A stretch of 64,000 nucleotides of DNA from Tamlana carrageenivorans (GCF_002893765.1 NZ_CP025938.1:3367501-3431500); one strand, 5' to 3'; counted from the first letter of the stretch, positions 18,221 through 28,502 are shown. Notes: generated by a model from the sequence alone, not told the origin. Numbers and translations: made by a program.

Positions 18221-18394
18221 ATGTTTGATTTTGATCAATATTTAGGCTTTTTAGCATTTTTAACCATATTAACCATTGGTTTTTGGTTAATGATTTTTTT
18301 ATTAACTTTTATAGTTCCTTACTGGATTGGTGGTTCAATTATTGAAAAACTAAAAGAAATGAAGGAAGAAAAGAAAGCAAAACGAGAAGCTTAA
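18221..18394 (+). CDS. small membrane protein, 57 residues
   Basis: An ATG at 18221 opens a 57-codon frame. A hydrophobic stretch spans residues 8-37 (one long or two short membrane segments), followed by a strongly charged tail rich in K and E (KEMKEEKKAKREA). This is a typical bacterial small membrane protein layout. A good terminator follows within 20 bases, which supports real transcription. Function unknown. Confidence 0.6.
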   Translation: MFDFDQYLGFLAFLTILTIGFWLMIFLLTFIVPYWIGGSIIEKLKEMKEEKKAKREA

Positions 18395-18412
18395 AACATA
18401 AGTTTATTATAT

Positions 18413-18448
18413 AAAAAAGGAGGTTAAATTATTAATCTCCTTTTTTTT
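18413..18448 (+). terminator. terminator after the 57-residue membrane protein gene
   Basis: AAAAAAGGAG and CTCCTTTTTTTT form a stem with a U-rich tail. Because the arms end in A and T tracts it may also stop the convergent outer membrane protein gene. Confidence 0.75.
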
Positions 18449-18477
18449 ATGCTCGTATTTTTTGAATCAGTTTAGTA

Positions 18478-21011
18478 CTAACCTTCAAAATCGGAATCGT
18501 CAAATTGATCACCTTGTCGACCTCGTTTTTCATGACGTTGTTTTTGTTGATTAAATCTGTAAAGAAATGACACATTTATTTGTCGTTGTCTCCACTGAAA
18601 TTCAGTTTCTCTTTCAAAAAATTCAGTTTCAGTAAGTGTTTTACGTTTTCTTGAGTTAAAAACATCGCGAACGTTTAAAGATAATGTGGCATTATCATTA
18701 AGTTCTTTACTAAAAGCTAAATCCATAGAAAATATACCCTTAGAGGTGCTTTGAGCGTTAGAATTAGGTCCTCTGTAATACATATTTGTTTGCCAGTCTA
18801 TTTTTGCAGGAAGTGTAACCTTGCTACTAAACCTAGCGAACCAGCTATTATCTTTGTTTCCATAGTCCACGCCGTTAAACGCTCCTTCTTTTTTAAATTG
18901 AAAGTAATTAAAGCTAGAGTTTAAGCGTAACCATTTATAGGGATTATATAAAACACCAAATTCGGCACCAGCTCTATCGTTTGATGACAAGTTTATAGGT
19001 ATTGTTCTAATGATGTCAATACCATCGGAAGTTTGATAACTCGTATTTTCCTGTACGCGCTCGAATGAACCCGTTTCGTGTTGATAATAAATGGACGTTG
19101 TTAAGGTTAATTTGTCCCAACGTTTTAAATAACCAATATCGAAAGCACTAGCAAATGCAGGCGCTAAATTAGGATTTCCTTGAAACACATTGGTACGGCT
19201 GGAACGTGTAGGGAAGGGGTTAATGTACCAACCTCGCGGTCTATTAATTCTTCTGTTATAACCAATGGTGATGCTTTCTTCACCATCTTCATTCTCATCA
19301 GCTAAATTATAAATAAGGTTTACCGTTGGGAAAAGCCCTAAATAATTATTGTTAAAATCAACATCAATAGGAAATCCGAAGGCTTCCTCTAATTCTTCAT
19401 CAGTTAATCGAGAATCGATACGTCCTTTTAATTGGGTGTTTTCTAATCGCAGTCCAAGTAAAAAGGAAAAGTCACCAAATTTTGTTCCGTATTGTGTATA
19501 GACAGCTGCGATGTTTTCAGTGTAATCAAAAATATTTGAGATCGTATCATTTACAAAAAAATCACCAGTACTCAAGTCTTCCTGTCTTAGGGTATAATCT
19601 TTTATTTCATTTTTGAAATTACCTCTAAAACCTGCTTCAAAACGCGTGTATTCGCCTATAGGTAGAACATAATCAGCCTGAATTAAATATTCATTTTCTT
19701 TTTCAGTTTGATTGATTTTTTCTTGCTGAAAAGGCTCTGGGTTAATTTGATTGGTGGTAATATAATTTTCATTGATATTAGAAAATTGTTTCTCATCTTG
19801 ATTTTCATATTGAAAATCGGCTGTTAATTCGTGGCCTTCGTCATTAAATTTAGTTACATAATTCAGAGCAAATTGAAAACTGTTCCCGTCTTCATTTTCT
19901 TGTTCTTTACGAAGTGTTTGTTCTTCTAAAACATTATTATTGTATCGTTTACTGTGGTTTAAAGACTCGTCGGCGTCTTCACCATACCTATAAAATACAC
20001 TTCCAGTAAGCGCTGTTTTTTTTGTTAAAAAGTACTCCATACCTAAGCTTGCGTTGAAGTTTCGGTTTAACCGTGTTACTTTTTGATCTTCATTAATATT
20101 TTCAAATTCAGGCGCTATAATTTGTCCGTTATCAATTTTATCAAAATAAAAAGTATTGTTGATACTGTTTCTAGGGGCATCGTAGTAGCGATACCCTAAA
20201 TTTGAAAAAAGATTAAATTTATCGGTTCTGTAATTTAAATTTGTTGAAGCACCTAGGTTATCAGGGTTTCCAGCAGTAAGGTTTACCGAGCCGTTAAAGC
20301 CTAAAGTTTCTTTTTGTCGTAAAATAATGTTTAAAATTCCTGCAGTTCCTTCGGCGTCATATCTTGCTGAAGGGGATGTGATAACTTCAACACGTTCAAT
20401 AGCTTCGGCGGGTAACTGACTTAAAACATTAGTGTCACCAAAACCAGCCATGGCCGATGGTTTTCCATTTATTAGAATGCGGACATTTTCATTTCCTCTT
20501 AAGCTCATAGCGCCTTCAACATCAACAGAAACAGAAGGAACGTTATTAAGAGCATCGCTAATGGTTCCTCCAGCAGCAGTAAGATCTTTTCCTATATTGT
20601 AAATTTTCTTATCGAGTTTAATATCAACTGTAGTTGTTTCGGCAATAACTTCAACAGCATCTAAAGCTTCTAAATTAATTTCTAATGAAATAGAACCTAA
20701 GTTTAAATCTGAAGAGATTTCTTTACCAGAAAGCTTAACGGTTTTATACGACATGTACTCCAGAGAAATGTCGTAAACTCCCTGTGAAATGGGAATACTA
20801 AATTCACCTTTTTCATTGGTAATACCACCTTCAACGATTTTATTTTCAGCTTTACTAAAAAGGAAACCGTAGCATATTCTAGGGGTTGCTTGGTTTCTTT
20901 ATCGAGAATAGTTCCTATAACGGTAAGTTCTTTGCCTTTTATTTTTCTTTGGGTGTGCCCCAAGTTTGAAAATAATAGAAAAGCAAATACCGGTAATATA
21001 AATTTATGCAT
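18478..21011 (-). pseudogene. outer membrane beta-barrel (TonB-receptor-like) protein, split by a frameshift
   Basis: Two frames together encode one protein of about 840 residues. The first (start 21011) has a signal peptide, MHKFILPVFAFLLFSNLGHTQ, and the beginning of a carboxypeptidase-regulatory-like domain. It shifts frame at a run of five A residues on the plus strand (20857-20861). Restoring one base joins it to the downstream frame, which completes that domain, then has a plug domain (GGTISDALNNVPSVSVDVEG, LINGKPSAMAGFG) and a large barrel. It resembles the outer membrane beta-barrel family of Bacteroidota. The downstream half alone (from ATG 20754) lacks a signal peptide, so the gene is probably inactive unless the shift is phase-variable or a sequencing error. 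Confidence 0.8.
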
Positions 21012-21092
21012 TAGTCAAGGTATGTTTACTACGACTGCAAATTTATATGATGGTTTAGCCGGAAAGGGTTAATGTTATGTTAATAAAAACTG

Positions 21093-21434
21093 TTAAATAA
21101 TTTCAGAAATAGCTTCAGGAGGCCTTCCTATTACAGCTTTATCGCCATTTATAACAATAGGACGCTCTATTAATTTAGGATTTTCAACCATAGCTTTAAT
21201 AATATCGTCATTTGATAAGTCTTTGTTTTTAAAATCACTTTTCCAAATGACTTCATTTTTTCTAACCAAAGCTATGGGCTCAATACCTAGAAGATTAATG
21301 ATTTCCTTTAGTTCTTTTTCTGAAGGTGTATTTTCTAAATATTTAACAACTTCAAATTCCTTTCCTGAGTTTTCAAGAATTTGTAAACCACTTCGAGATT
21401 TACTACATCTATTATTGTGGTATATTTTAATCAT
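21093..21434 (-). CDS. ArsC/Spx family thioredoxin-fold protein, arsenate reductase-like
   Basis: This 113-residue protein has the ArsC active-site loop HNNRCSKSR with the single catalytic cysteine C10. The C-terminal ERPIVINGDKAVIGRPPE contains the arginines used by glutaredoxin-linked arsenate reductases. Its stop overlaps the start of the HAD gene upstream by four bases, so it is the last gene of a prfB-HAD-arsC operon. No other ars gene is near, so its physiological substrate may not be arsenate. Confidence 0.8.
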   Translation of the reverse strand: MIKIYHNNRCSKSRSGLQILENSGKEFEVVKYLENTPSEKELKEIINLLGIEPIALVRKNEVIWKSDFKNKDLSNDDIIKAMVENPKLIERPIVINGDKAVIGRPPEAISEII

Positions 21435-22051
21435 GATAATTGAATGTTATAGTTTTTTAATTGGTTTTCAAGGTTTTCTGCTGATGTGAAATGAATACCA
21501 TGAATACCCAGTTTATTGGCTGCTTCAATGTTTCTTAGGTTATCATCAATAAAAATAGCTTTTTCAGCATCAATATTAAAGCGTTTTAAAGTGAGCTTAT
21601 AAATTGCTTCGAATGGTTTTCTAGTGTTTTCTTCTCCTGAAACCAAAATGCCTTCAAACCATTCTAAAAATTCAAATTTTTCTTGAGCAATAGGAAATGT
21701 TTCGGCACTCCAATTGGTTAAAGCGACCACTTTATATTGTTTAGAATCAATAAGTTTTTTTAGGATATCTACGGTACCTTGTATGGCACCACCTAGCATG
21801 CGCTCCCATTCGCCATAAAAAAGTCTAATTTCTTTTTCATATTTGGGGTGCTGTTTAACCAAGTCTTCAGTGGCTTTTGTCAAGGGATAACCCGCATCCT
21901 GATTTTCATTCCAGTCACTGGTACAAATATGGTCAAAAAACCAACGCATTTTTTGACGGTCTCCTTTAAAGACCTCTAAAAACAAATATTCTGGATTCCA
22001 ATCGATAAGCACACCGCCAAGATCGAATATTATGGTATTTATTTTGGTCAT
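21431..22051 (-). CDS. HAD family hydrolase, YihX-like phosphatase
   Basis: This 206-residue haloacid dehalogenase-type phosphatase has motif I (FDLGGVLIDWN, with DxG in place of the usual DxD, as in the YihX/epoxide-hydrolase subgroup), motif II in VALTNWS, and motif III/IV around KPFEAIYK and FIDDNLRNIEAA. A cap of about 65 helical residues follows motif I. It overlaps prfB by four bases and is translationally coupled to it. Substrate is unknown; the YihX group acts on sugar phosphates. Confidence 0.85.
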   Translation of the reverse strand: MTKINTIIFDLGGVLIDWNPEYLFLEVFKGDRQKMRWFFDHICTSDWNENQDAGYPLTKATEDLVKQHPKYEKEIRLFYGEWERMLGGAIQGTVDILKKLIDSKQYKVVALTNWSAETFPIAQEKFEFLEWFEGILVSGEENTRKPFEAIYKLTLKRFNIDAEKAIFIDDNLRNIEAANKLGIHGIHFTSAENLENQLKNYNIQLS

Positions 22052-23158
22052 AATTGATTGTCGTCTTCTACTTTTTGTCCCATCATCATGAGGTAGGATT
22101 TAAGAAATTCGTCAATATTACCATCCATTACAGCGTCAACATTTCCCGTTTCATGAGCGGTACGCACATCTTTCACAAGTTTATAGGGATGCATCACATA
22201 GTTTCGAATTTGACTTCCCCATTCAATCTTCATTTTGCCTGCTTCAATATCGTCGCGTTGCGCTAATTGTTTTTGAAGTTCAATTTCATAAAGCTGCGAT
22301 TTCAACATTTGCATAGCACGAGATCGGTTATCGTGTTGTGAACGGGTTTCAGAACATTGTATTTGAATGCCTGTTGGTTTATGATGTAGCTGAACTTTGG
22401 TTTCAACCTTATTAACGTTTTGTCCTCCAGCACCGCTAGAACGTGCAGTGGTAATTTCAATATCAGCAGGGTTAATCTCAATTTCAATAGTATCATCAAC
22501 TAAAGGGTAAACGTAGACCGAGGCAAAGCTGGTATGGCGCTTGGCGTTACTATCAAAAGGAGAAATACGCACCAATCGATGAACACCATTTTCACCTTTT
22601 AACCAACCAAAAGCAAAATCACCTTCAAGTTCCAGGGTTACGGTTTTTATCCCAGCAACATCGCCTTCCTGAAAGTTAAGTTCTTTAACTTTAAAGCCAC
22701 TTTTTTCGGCATACATTAAGTACATACGCATAAGCATACTGGCCCAGTCACAGCTTTCTGTTCCGCCTGCACCTGCCGTAATTTGAAGTACAGCACTTAA
22801 ACTATCACCTTCTTCAGAAAGCATATTTTTAAATTCAATGTCTTCTAAAAAAGTAGCAGTTTTATCGTAGTGCGTTTGAACTTCTTCAGCCGTATATTCA
22901 CCTTCTTTATAAAATTCATAAAGCAAATCCAGCTCTTCAATAAGGGACTTTACATTTTTATAATCTTCTACCCATTTTTTCTTCACACGAAGCGATTTCA
23001 TGAGTATTTCAGCAGATTTGGGATCATTCCAAAAGTTGGGATCGAAGGTCTGTTCTTCTTCGTTTTGGATTTCTATAAGCTTGGCATCTATGTCAAAGAT
23101 AGTGCCTAAGTTTGTCAAGGCGGGTGTTAAGATCTTTAATTTGATCGGATGTTATCAT
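22048..23158 (-). CDS. prfB: peptide chain release factor 2, with programmed +1 frameshift
   Basis: Release factor 2 recognises UGA and UAA. The SPF tripeptide (RISPFDSNAKR) and the catalytic GGQ loop (SGAGGQNVNK) are both present. Translation starts at ATG 23158 and runs 21 codons to CTT followed by an in-frame TGA (23093-23095). A +1 shift at CTT TGA C continues into the main frame for a total of about 369 residues, close to E. coli RF2 (365). AGG lies three bases upstream of the CTT, in the position of the E. coli stimulatory Shine-Dalgarno-like element. The frame without the shift would give a truncated N-terminus. Confidence 0.93.
23085..23107 (-). promoter_or_regulatory. prfB autoregulatory recoding site
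   Basis: The sequence AGGCACTATCTTTGAC (23092-23107, minus strand) holds a Shine-Dalgarno-like AGG, the slippery CTT codon and the TGA C stop context, in the same spacing as E. coli prfB (AGG, six bases, CTT TGA C). When RF2 is scarce the ribosome slips +1, so the factor controls its own synthesis. Confidence 0.9.
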
Positions 23159-23246
23159 ATCTCATTTTCTTTTGAACAAAAATAGGATTTAATAGAGGAG
23201 GGAAAAACATTCTAAGCATAATTTTATAGTTTTACATTAAAATTTC

Positions 23247-24275
23247 ATGATGAATATAGATCTAAGAAGTGATACGGTAACAAAGCCTACAAACGATATG
23301 TTAACCGCTATGATGCAAGCTGAAGTTGGTGATGATGTATTTCGAGAAGATCCCACAGTAAATATGTTAGAGCAAAAGGTGGCCGATATGTTTGGTAAAG
23401 AATCTGCTTTGTTTTTTCCTAGTGGAACTATGGCCAACCAAACAGCTATTAAATTACATACCAATCCAGGAGAACAGGTTATTTGTGATAAATATGCACA
23501 TATTTATAATTATGAATCTGGTGGCGCTTCATTTAATAGCGGGGTTTCTTGTAAATTGATTGATGGTAACCGCGGCATGTTTACTGCGAAGCAGGTTATT
23601 GAAGCTATTAATCCTGACGATTATTACTATAGTAAAACCAGTTTGGTTGAAATAGAGAATACAACCAATAAAGGAGGAGGGGCTTGTTGGGATTTTGAAG
23701 AGATTCTAGCCATTAGACAAGTTTGTGCAGAAAATGGTCTTGGTTTTCATTTAGATGGTGCTCGTTTATGGAACGCCCTTGTAGAAACCAACGATTCCAT
23801 TGCTCAGTATGGTAAAGTTTTCGATACGATATCAGTGTGTTTAAGTAAGGGTTTGGGCTGTCCTGTCGGTTCCGTGCTGGTTGGTGATGCTAAAATCATG
23901 AAAGATGCCTTGCGGGTTCGAAAAATATTTGGAGGCAACATGAGGCAAGCGGGATATCTAGCTGCAGCTGGAATTTATGCCTTGGATAACCATGTTACAC
24001 GATTAAAAGAAGATCATAAAAAGGCCAAAGAAATAGGAGCGTTTTTAACACAGTTATCAGTAGTTAAGTCTGTAGAACCTGTTGAAACTAATATTGTTAT
24101 TTTTGAATTGAATGAGGCTATGGATGAAAAGAAATTTGTTCAAGACCTCGCTGATCAACAAATTTATATCATTGGTATGGGCAATAAGAAATTACGCATG
24201 GTAACACATTTAAATTATGATGATACCATGCATAATAGATTTTTAGAAATATTAAAAAAGCTAGCTGAAAAATAA
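23247..24275 (+). CDS. ltaE: low-specificity L-threonine aldolase
   Basis: This 342-residue PLP enzyme of fold type I cleaves L-threonine or allo-threonine to glycine and acetaldehyde. The N-terminus DLRSDTVTKPTNDM is diagnostic for the family. HLDGARLWNA provides the PLP-contacting aspartate, and SVCLSKGLGCPVGSVL holds the Schiff-base lysine. ATGs stand at 23247 and 23250. It is monocistronic and divergent from prfB. Confidence 0.92.
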   Translation: MMNIDLRSDTVTKPTNDMLTAMMQAEVGDDVFREDPTVNMLEQKVADMFGKESALFFPSGTMANQTAIKLHTNPGEQVICDKYAHIYNYESGGASFNSGVSCKLIDGNRGMFTAKQVIEAINPDDYYYSKTSLVEIENTTNKGGGACWDFEEILAIRQVCAENGLGFHLDGARLWNALVETNDSIAQYGKVFDTISVCLSKGLGCPVGSVLVGDAKIMKDALRVRKIFGGNMRQAGYLAAAGIYALDNHVTRLKEDHKKAKEIGAFLTQLSVVKSVEPVETNIVIFELNEAMDEKKFVQDLADQQIYIIGMGNKKLRMVTHLNYDDTMHNRFLEILKKLAEK

Positions 24276-24310
24276 ATTAGATTGAAATCAATTTTTCAAT
24301 AACTATTGAA

Positions 24311-24640
24311 TTAAGCTTCTTTTTCCTTAACTTCAGCTGTAGGCGCATTGGTTTTTACCGATTCAATGCCGTTTTCCATTCCAGCTTCAGAAGCATACAT
24401 CTGGCTTGATCCAATAATTTGTCCGTTAGCCGCTTTGATATTAAAATGAAATTTTCCGTTTGAAGCTGTTTTGCGTTCAAATTTAGAATCGTCACTGCAA
24501 TTAGTTTTTACAGATTCAATACCGTTTTTGGCACCAGATTTATCAGCATAACCTTGACTAGCTAGAATAATTTGATTATTTTTTGCTTTCAGATGAAAAT
24601 AGTACTTGTCGTTGTTTTCACTTTGAAATAGTTCGAACAT
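24311..24640 (-). CDS. YegP family (DUF1508) protein with two repeats
   Basis: This 109-residue protein consists of two tandem copies of a roughly 50-residue module. Each has a beta-hairpin with FHLKAKNNQIILAS or FNIKAANGQIIGSS, followed by GIESVKTN. This is the YegP/DUF1508 fold, whose role is unclear. It is monocistronic. Confidence 0.88.
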   Translation of the reverse strand: MFELFQSENNDKYYFHLKAKNNQIILASQGYADKSGAKNGIESVKTNCSDDSKFERKTASNGKFHFNIKAANGQIIGSSQMYASEAGMENGIESVKTNAPTAEVKEKEA

Positions 24641-24731
24641 ATTTTTGAAATTTAAGATTTAGAAACTAAAAATAAGAGAATTTCATTTATTTTACTATTT
24701 CTGCAATTAAAAAAGATGTTAAAATCTCTGC

Positions 24732-25055
24732 TTATTTAAATAAATCCATCCCTGGAATGTTAGGCATGCCTTCTTTAGCAACCGCAGCTAATTCAGATTC
24801 GTTTACCTGAGTAGCTTTTGCAATGGCTTTATTTAGTGTAAGAATTAAGTAATCCTCCAGTTCTTCTTTGTCATTTAATAAACTTTCGTCAATGTCAATA
24901 GACTTAATAGTACGATTGGCTGTTAATGTTACTTTTAATTTGTTGTCATGACTGTTTTCGTCAACCAAAACGGTGTCTAAGCGCTTTTTGGTGTCTTCTA
25001 CTTTTTGTTGGGTTTCTTTAAGTTTTCCCATCATTCCCATCATATCTCCAAACAT
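24732..25055 (-). CDS. YbaB/EbfC family nucleoid-associated protein
   Basis: This 107-residue dimeric DNA-binding protein has an N-terminal amphipathic helix (GMMGKLKETQQKVEDTKKRL) and a core ending in MPNIPGMDLFK, which is the usual C-terminal signature of the family. In most bacteria it sits next to dnaX and recR; here dnaX is 36 kb away and the gene stands alone. Confidence 0.9.
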   Translation of the reverse strand: MFGDMMGMMGKLKETQQKVEDTKKRLDTVLVDENSHDNKLKVTLTANRTIKSIDIDESLLNDKEELEDYLILTLNKAIAKATQVNESELAAVAKEGMPNIPGMDLFK

Positions 25056-25298
25056 AATTTTCTTTTTTTTGATTATTTACAAAATTAGTAAAGAATTTAA
25101 TGAAATCAACTAAAAACCTCAGAATAGCTTGAGATTATAACCATATGATTTACTTCTGAACGATTAACACGAATTCATACCTTTCTTAACTATAAAATAC
25201 TTAAATTTAAAAATGTAAATCGTATAAAATAAAAAATTCAAGTTTATATTATCATCTTAAGCCTTATTTTTGCCCACTCTTGTAAAAAAGATAATAAG

Positions 25299-27371
25299 AT
25301 GATAGAAAAAACAACTCAGGTTCAAGCTGCTATAGCAAAACAAATTCCTCATAAATTAAGTATCCATAACGATGATAGAATTGATAACTATTATTGGTTA
25401 AATGATAGAGAAAACCCTGAGGTGATCGATTATCTTAATAAAGAAAATGATTATACGAAAGCCTTGATGGCACACACTAAGGACTTTCAGAAAACGCTTT
25501 TTGAAGAGATGAAATCGAGAATAAAGGAGGATGATGCGTCGGTACCTTATAAACTAAATGGTTATTGGTACATCACAAAATATGAAGCTGGCAAAGATTA
25601 CCCTATCTATACAAGAAAAAAAGGTACTTTAGAAGCCAAAGAAGAAGTACTTTTCGATTGTAATGACATGGCTAAAGATCAAGCTTATTTTAATCTCGGC
25701 GGACTGTCAATTAGCCCAGATAATACTATGGCAGCTTTTGCTGTAGATTTAGTGAGTAGAAGGCAATACACCATTCGAATTAAAAATTTAGTGACTGGTG
25801 AAATTTATTCTGATGAAATAAAAAATACCACAGGAAGTGCAGTATGGGCAAACGATAATAAAACACTTTTTTATACACGAAAAGACCCCGTTACTTTACG
25901 TTCAGAAAAAGTATTTAAACATAAAATTCATTCAGATAGTAAAGATGATGTAGAGGTGTTTTATGAAGCAGACGAAACCTTCAATACCTTTGTTTATAAG
26001 TCAAAATCTAAGAAGTATATTATTATAGGTTCATCGAGTACCTTGTCTTCAGAATATCGTTTTTTAAATGCTGATACCCCAGACGAAAATTTTAAGATTT
26101 TTCAGGAACGTACCGAAAACTTAGAGTATAATATTGCTCATTATGATGATAGTTTTTACATCATATCCAATATGGATAAGTCAACAAATTTCAAAATATC
26201 TAATACGAATTTAAAGGACACTTCAAAGGAGTTTTGGGAAGATGTAATCCCTCACAGAAACCATGTTTTAATTGAGGATATAGAGATTTTTAATGACTAT
26301 TTAGTGGTGAATGAGCGTGAAAACGGACTCAATAAACTGCGTATTATCAGTTGGGATGGAAAAGAGGATTATTATATACCTTTTGAGAACGAAACCTATA
26401 CTGCATATATTGGAAATAATCCAGATTTTGAAAGTCCTTTTTTAAGGTATTCTTATAACGCGTTAACGTCACCAAGTTCGGTTATTGACTATAATTTCAA
26501 GACAAAAGAAAGTGAGATTAAAAAGGAGCAGGAAGTTCTTGGTGGAAAGTTCAAGAAAGAAAATTACGAATCGAAACGTATTTGGGCAACAGCGCGTGAT
26601 GGCGTAAAAGTACCTATATCATTAGTGTATAAAAAAGGAGTAAAATTTGACGGATCAGCACCTTTATTGCAATATGCTTACGGTTCGTATGGTTCTACCA
26701 TAGATCCTTCGTTTTCTACCGTGCGTTTAAGCTTGCTTGATCGTGGTTTTATTTATGCCATAGCACATATAAGAGGCGGGGAGTATTTAGGCCGTGAGTG
26801 GTATGAAAATGGTAAGTTACTTACTAAAATGAACACATTTACCGATTATATTGATTGTTCTAAGTATTTAATAGAGCAAAATTACACCTCAAATAAACAC
26901 CTTTATGCTTATGGAGGTTCAGCTGGCGGATTGCTTATGGGAGCTGTTATTAATATGAATCCTGAATTATATCATGGTGTATTAGCAGCAGTGCCTTTTG
27001 TAGATGTTGTTACAACCATGCTCGATGATACCATACCTTTAACAACAGGAGAGTATGACGAATGGGGTAATCCAAACGAGGCAGAATATTATCATTATAT
27101 GAAGTCCTATTCACCTTATGATAATGTAAAAGCTCAAGAATATCCTAATATGTTAGTTACAACAGGTCTCCATGATTCTCAAGTACAATATTGGGAGCCT
27201 GCTAAATGGGTAGCAAAATTAAGAAAGGAGAAAACAGATTCCAATAAATTATTACTTCATACCGACATGGATTCTGGTCATGGAGGGGCTTCAGGACGCT
27301 TTGAAAGTTTAAAAGAAATTGCTCTTGAATATGCGTTTTTATTAGATTTAGAAGGAATTCGTGGTAAGTAA
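25299..27371 (+). CDS. ptrB: oligopeptidase B (prolyl oligopeptidase family S9A)
   Basis: This 690-residue serine peptidase cleaves short peptides after basic residues. An N-terminal seven-bladed beta-propeller (about 70-400) precedes the alpha/beta-hydrolase domain. The catalytic triad is S541 in GGSAGG, D626 in GLHDSQVQYW and H661 in DSGHGGASGR. YAYGSYG and AHIRGGEYLGREWYENGK are conserved oligopeptidase B blocks. No signal peptide is seen at the chosen start, so the enzyme is probably cytoplasmic. A TATTTTTG box at 25265-25272 may be the -7 element. Confidence 0.9.
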   Translation: MIEKTTQVQAAIAKQIPHKLSIHNDDRIDNYYWLNDRENPEVIDYLNKENDYTKALMAHTKDFQKTLFEEMKSRIKEDDASVPYKLNGYWYITKYEAGKDYPIYTRKKGTLEAKEEVLFDCNDMAKDQAYFNLGGLSISPDNTMAAFAVDLVSRRQYTIRIKNLVTGEIYSDEIKNTTGSAVWANDNKTLFYTRKDPVTLRSEKVFKHKIHSDSKDDVEVFYEADETFNTFVYKSKSKKYIIIGSSSTLSSEYRFLNADTPDENFKIFQERTENLEYNIAHYDDSFYIISNMDKSTNFKISNTNLKDTSKEFWEDVIPHRNHVLIEDIEIFNDYLVVNERENGLNKLRIISWDGKEDYYIPFENETYTAYIGNNPDFESPFLRYSYNALTSPSSVIDYNFKTKESEIKKEQEVLGGKFKKENYESKRIWATARDGVKVPISLVYKKGVKFDGSAPLLQYAYGSYGSTIDPSFSTVRLSLLDRGFIYAIAHIRGGEYLGREWYENGKLLTKMNTFTDYIDCSKYLIEQNYTSNKHLYAYGGSAGGLLMGAVINMNPELYHGVLAAVPFVDVVTTMLDDTIPLTTGEYDEWGNPNEAEYYHYMKSYSPYDNVKAQEYPNMLVTTGLHDSQVQYWEPAKWVAKLRKEKTDSNKLLLHTDMDSGHGGASGRFESLKEIALEYAFLLDLEGIRGK

Positions 27372-27444
27372 AAAAAAAAGTTTTACTTTTGTACGGTTTT
27401 AAGCTGTTTTGCTTCATAAAGTAAGCAGTTTCTAAAAAACATTT

Positions 27445-28482
27445 ATGGAACAAAGAAATCAGGTTTATAGCAACGTATTGGATTTGGTGGGAAACACACC
27501 TCTTATCAAACTTAATCGAATAACTTCTGAATTTAAAGGAGATTTTTACGCGAAAGTTGAATCCTTTAATCCAGGACAATCTTCTAAAGATAGAATAGCA
27601 CTTTACATTATTGAGCAAGCAGAAAAAAAAGGCATTCTTACACCAGGTGATACCATAATCGAAACAACTTCTGGCAATACTGGATTTAGTATCGCTATGG
27701 TTAGTATTATTAAAGGATACGATTGTGTACTTGCTGTGAGCTCAAAGTCATCGCCAGATAAAATCGACATGCTTAAAACGATGGGGGCAAAGGTTTATGT
27801 GTGCCCTGCGCATGTTAGTGCCGATGATCCGCGTTCTTATTATGAAGTCGCCAAAAGATTACATAGCGAAATGAAAGGTTCTGTGTATATCAATCAGTAT
27901 TTTAATCAGTTAAATATCGATGCACATTATCATTCAACAGGTCCAGAAATTTGGAACCAGACAGAAGGTGAAATTACGCATCTTGTAGCATGTAGCGGAA
28001 CAGGAGGGACCATTTCAGGAACAGCTAAGTATTTAAAGGAACAAAATCCAAATATAAAAGTAATAGGAGTAGATGCTTTTGGGTCTGTGATTAAAAAATA
28101 TCATGAAACCAGAGAGTTTGACGAAAAAGAAATCTATCCATATCGTATTGAAGGTTTAGGCAAGAATTTAATACCTGGTGCCACAGATTTTGATGTGATT
28201 GATAAATTTGTAAAAGTTACTGATGAAGAAAGTGCACACACTGCTAGAGAACTAGCTAGAACCGAAGGCATGCTCGTAGGATACACTTCAGGTGCCGCGA
28301 TGCAAGCAATTAAGCAGCTTGAAGAAGATGGTGAATTTAGTGAAAATGATAAAGTTGTTATAATTTTTCCCGATCATGGAGCAAGATATATGAGTAAAGT
28401 TTATAGTGATAAATGGATGAGTGACCAAGGATTTTTTGATAGCATCAATGAAGTTGCAGAAAACATTCAGTATATAAAATAA
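27445..28482 (+). CDS. cysteine synthase/CBS-like PLP enzyme, candidate cysteate synthase
   Basis: This 345-residue fold type II PLP enzyme has the core of cysteine synthase or cystathionine beta-synthase without the regulatory CBS domains. The Schiff-base lysine is K48 in NPGQSSKDRIA, the asparagine loop is TSGNTGFS (75-82), and GTGGTISGTAKYL holds the PLP phosphate. LVGNTPLIKLNRI at the N-terminus is universal for the family. It lies directly upstream of a serine-palmitoyltransferase-like gene. In sulfonolipid-making Bacteroidota an enzyme of this type is thought to make L-cysteate, so this role is inferred from context. Ordinary cysteine or cystathionine synthesis remains possible. Confidence 0.75.
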   Translation: MEQRNQVYSNVLDLVGNTPLIKLNRITSEFKGDFYAKVESFNPGQSSKDRIALYIIEQAEKKGILTPGDTIIETTSGNTGFSIAMVSIIKGYDCVLAVSSKSSPDKIDMLKTMGAKVYVCPAHVSADDPRSYYEVAKRLHSEMKGSVYINQYFNQLNIDAHYHSTGPEIWNQTEGEITHLVACSGTGGTISGTAKYLKEQNPNIKVIGVDAFGSVIKKYHETREFDEKEIYPYRIEGLGKNLIPGATDFDVIDKFVKVTDEESAHTARELARTEGMLVGYTSGAAMQAIKQLEEDGEFSENDKVVIIFPDHGARYMSKVYSDKWMSDQGFFDSINEVAENIQYIK

Positions 28483-28502
28483 CTTCTTTATGAAGTTTGT
28501 TC

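Noticed and set aside
21093..21434. Arsenic resistance island
   Set aside because: Only an ArsC-like gene is present, coupled to prfB and a HAD gene; no arsB, arsR or acr3 is nearby, so an arsenic function is not supported.
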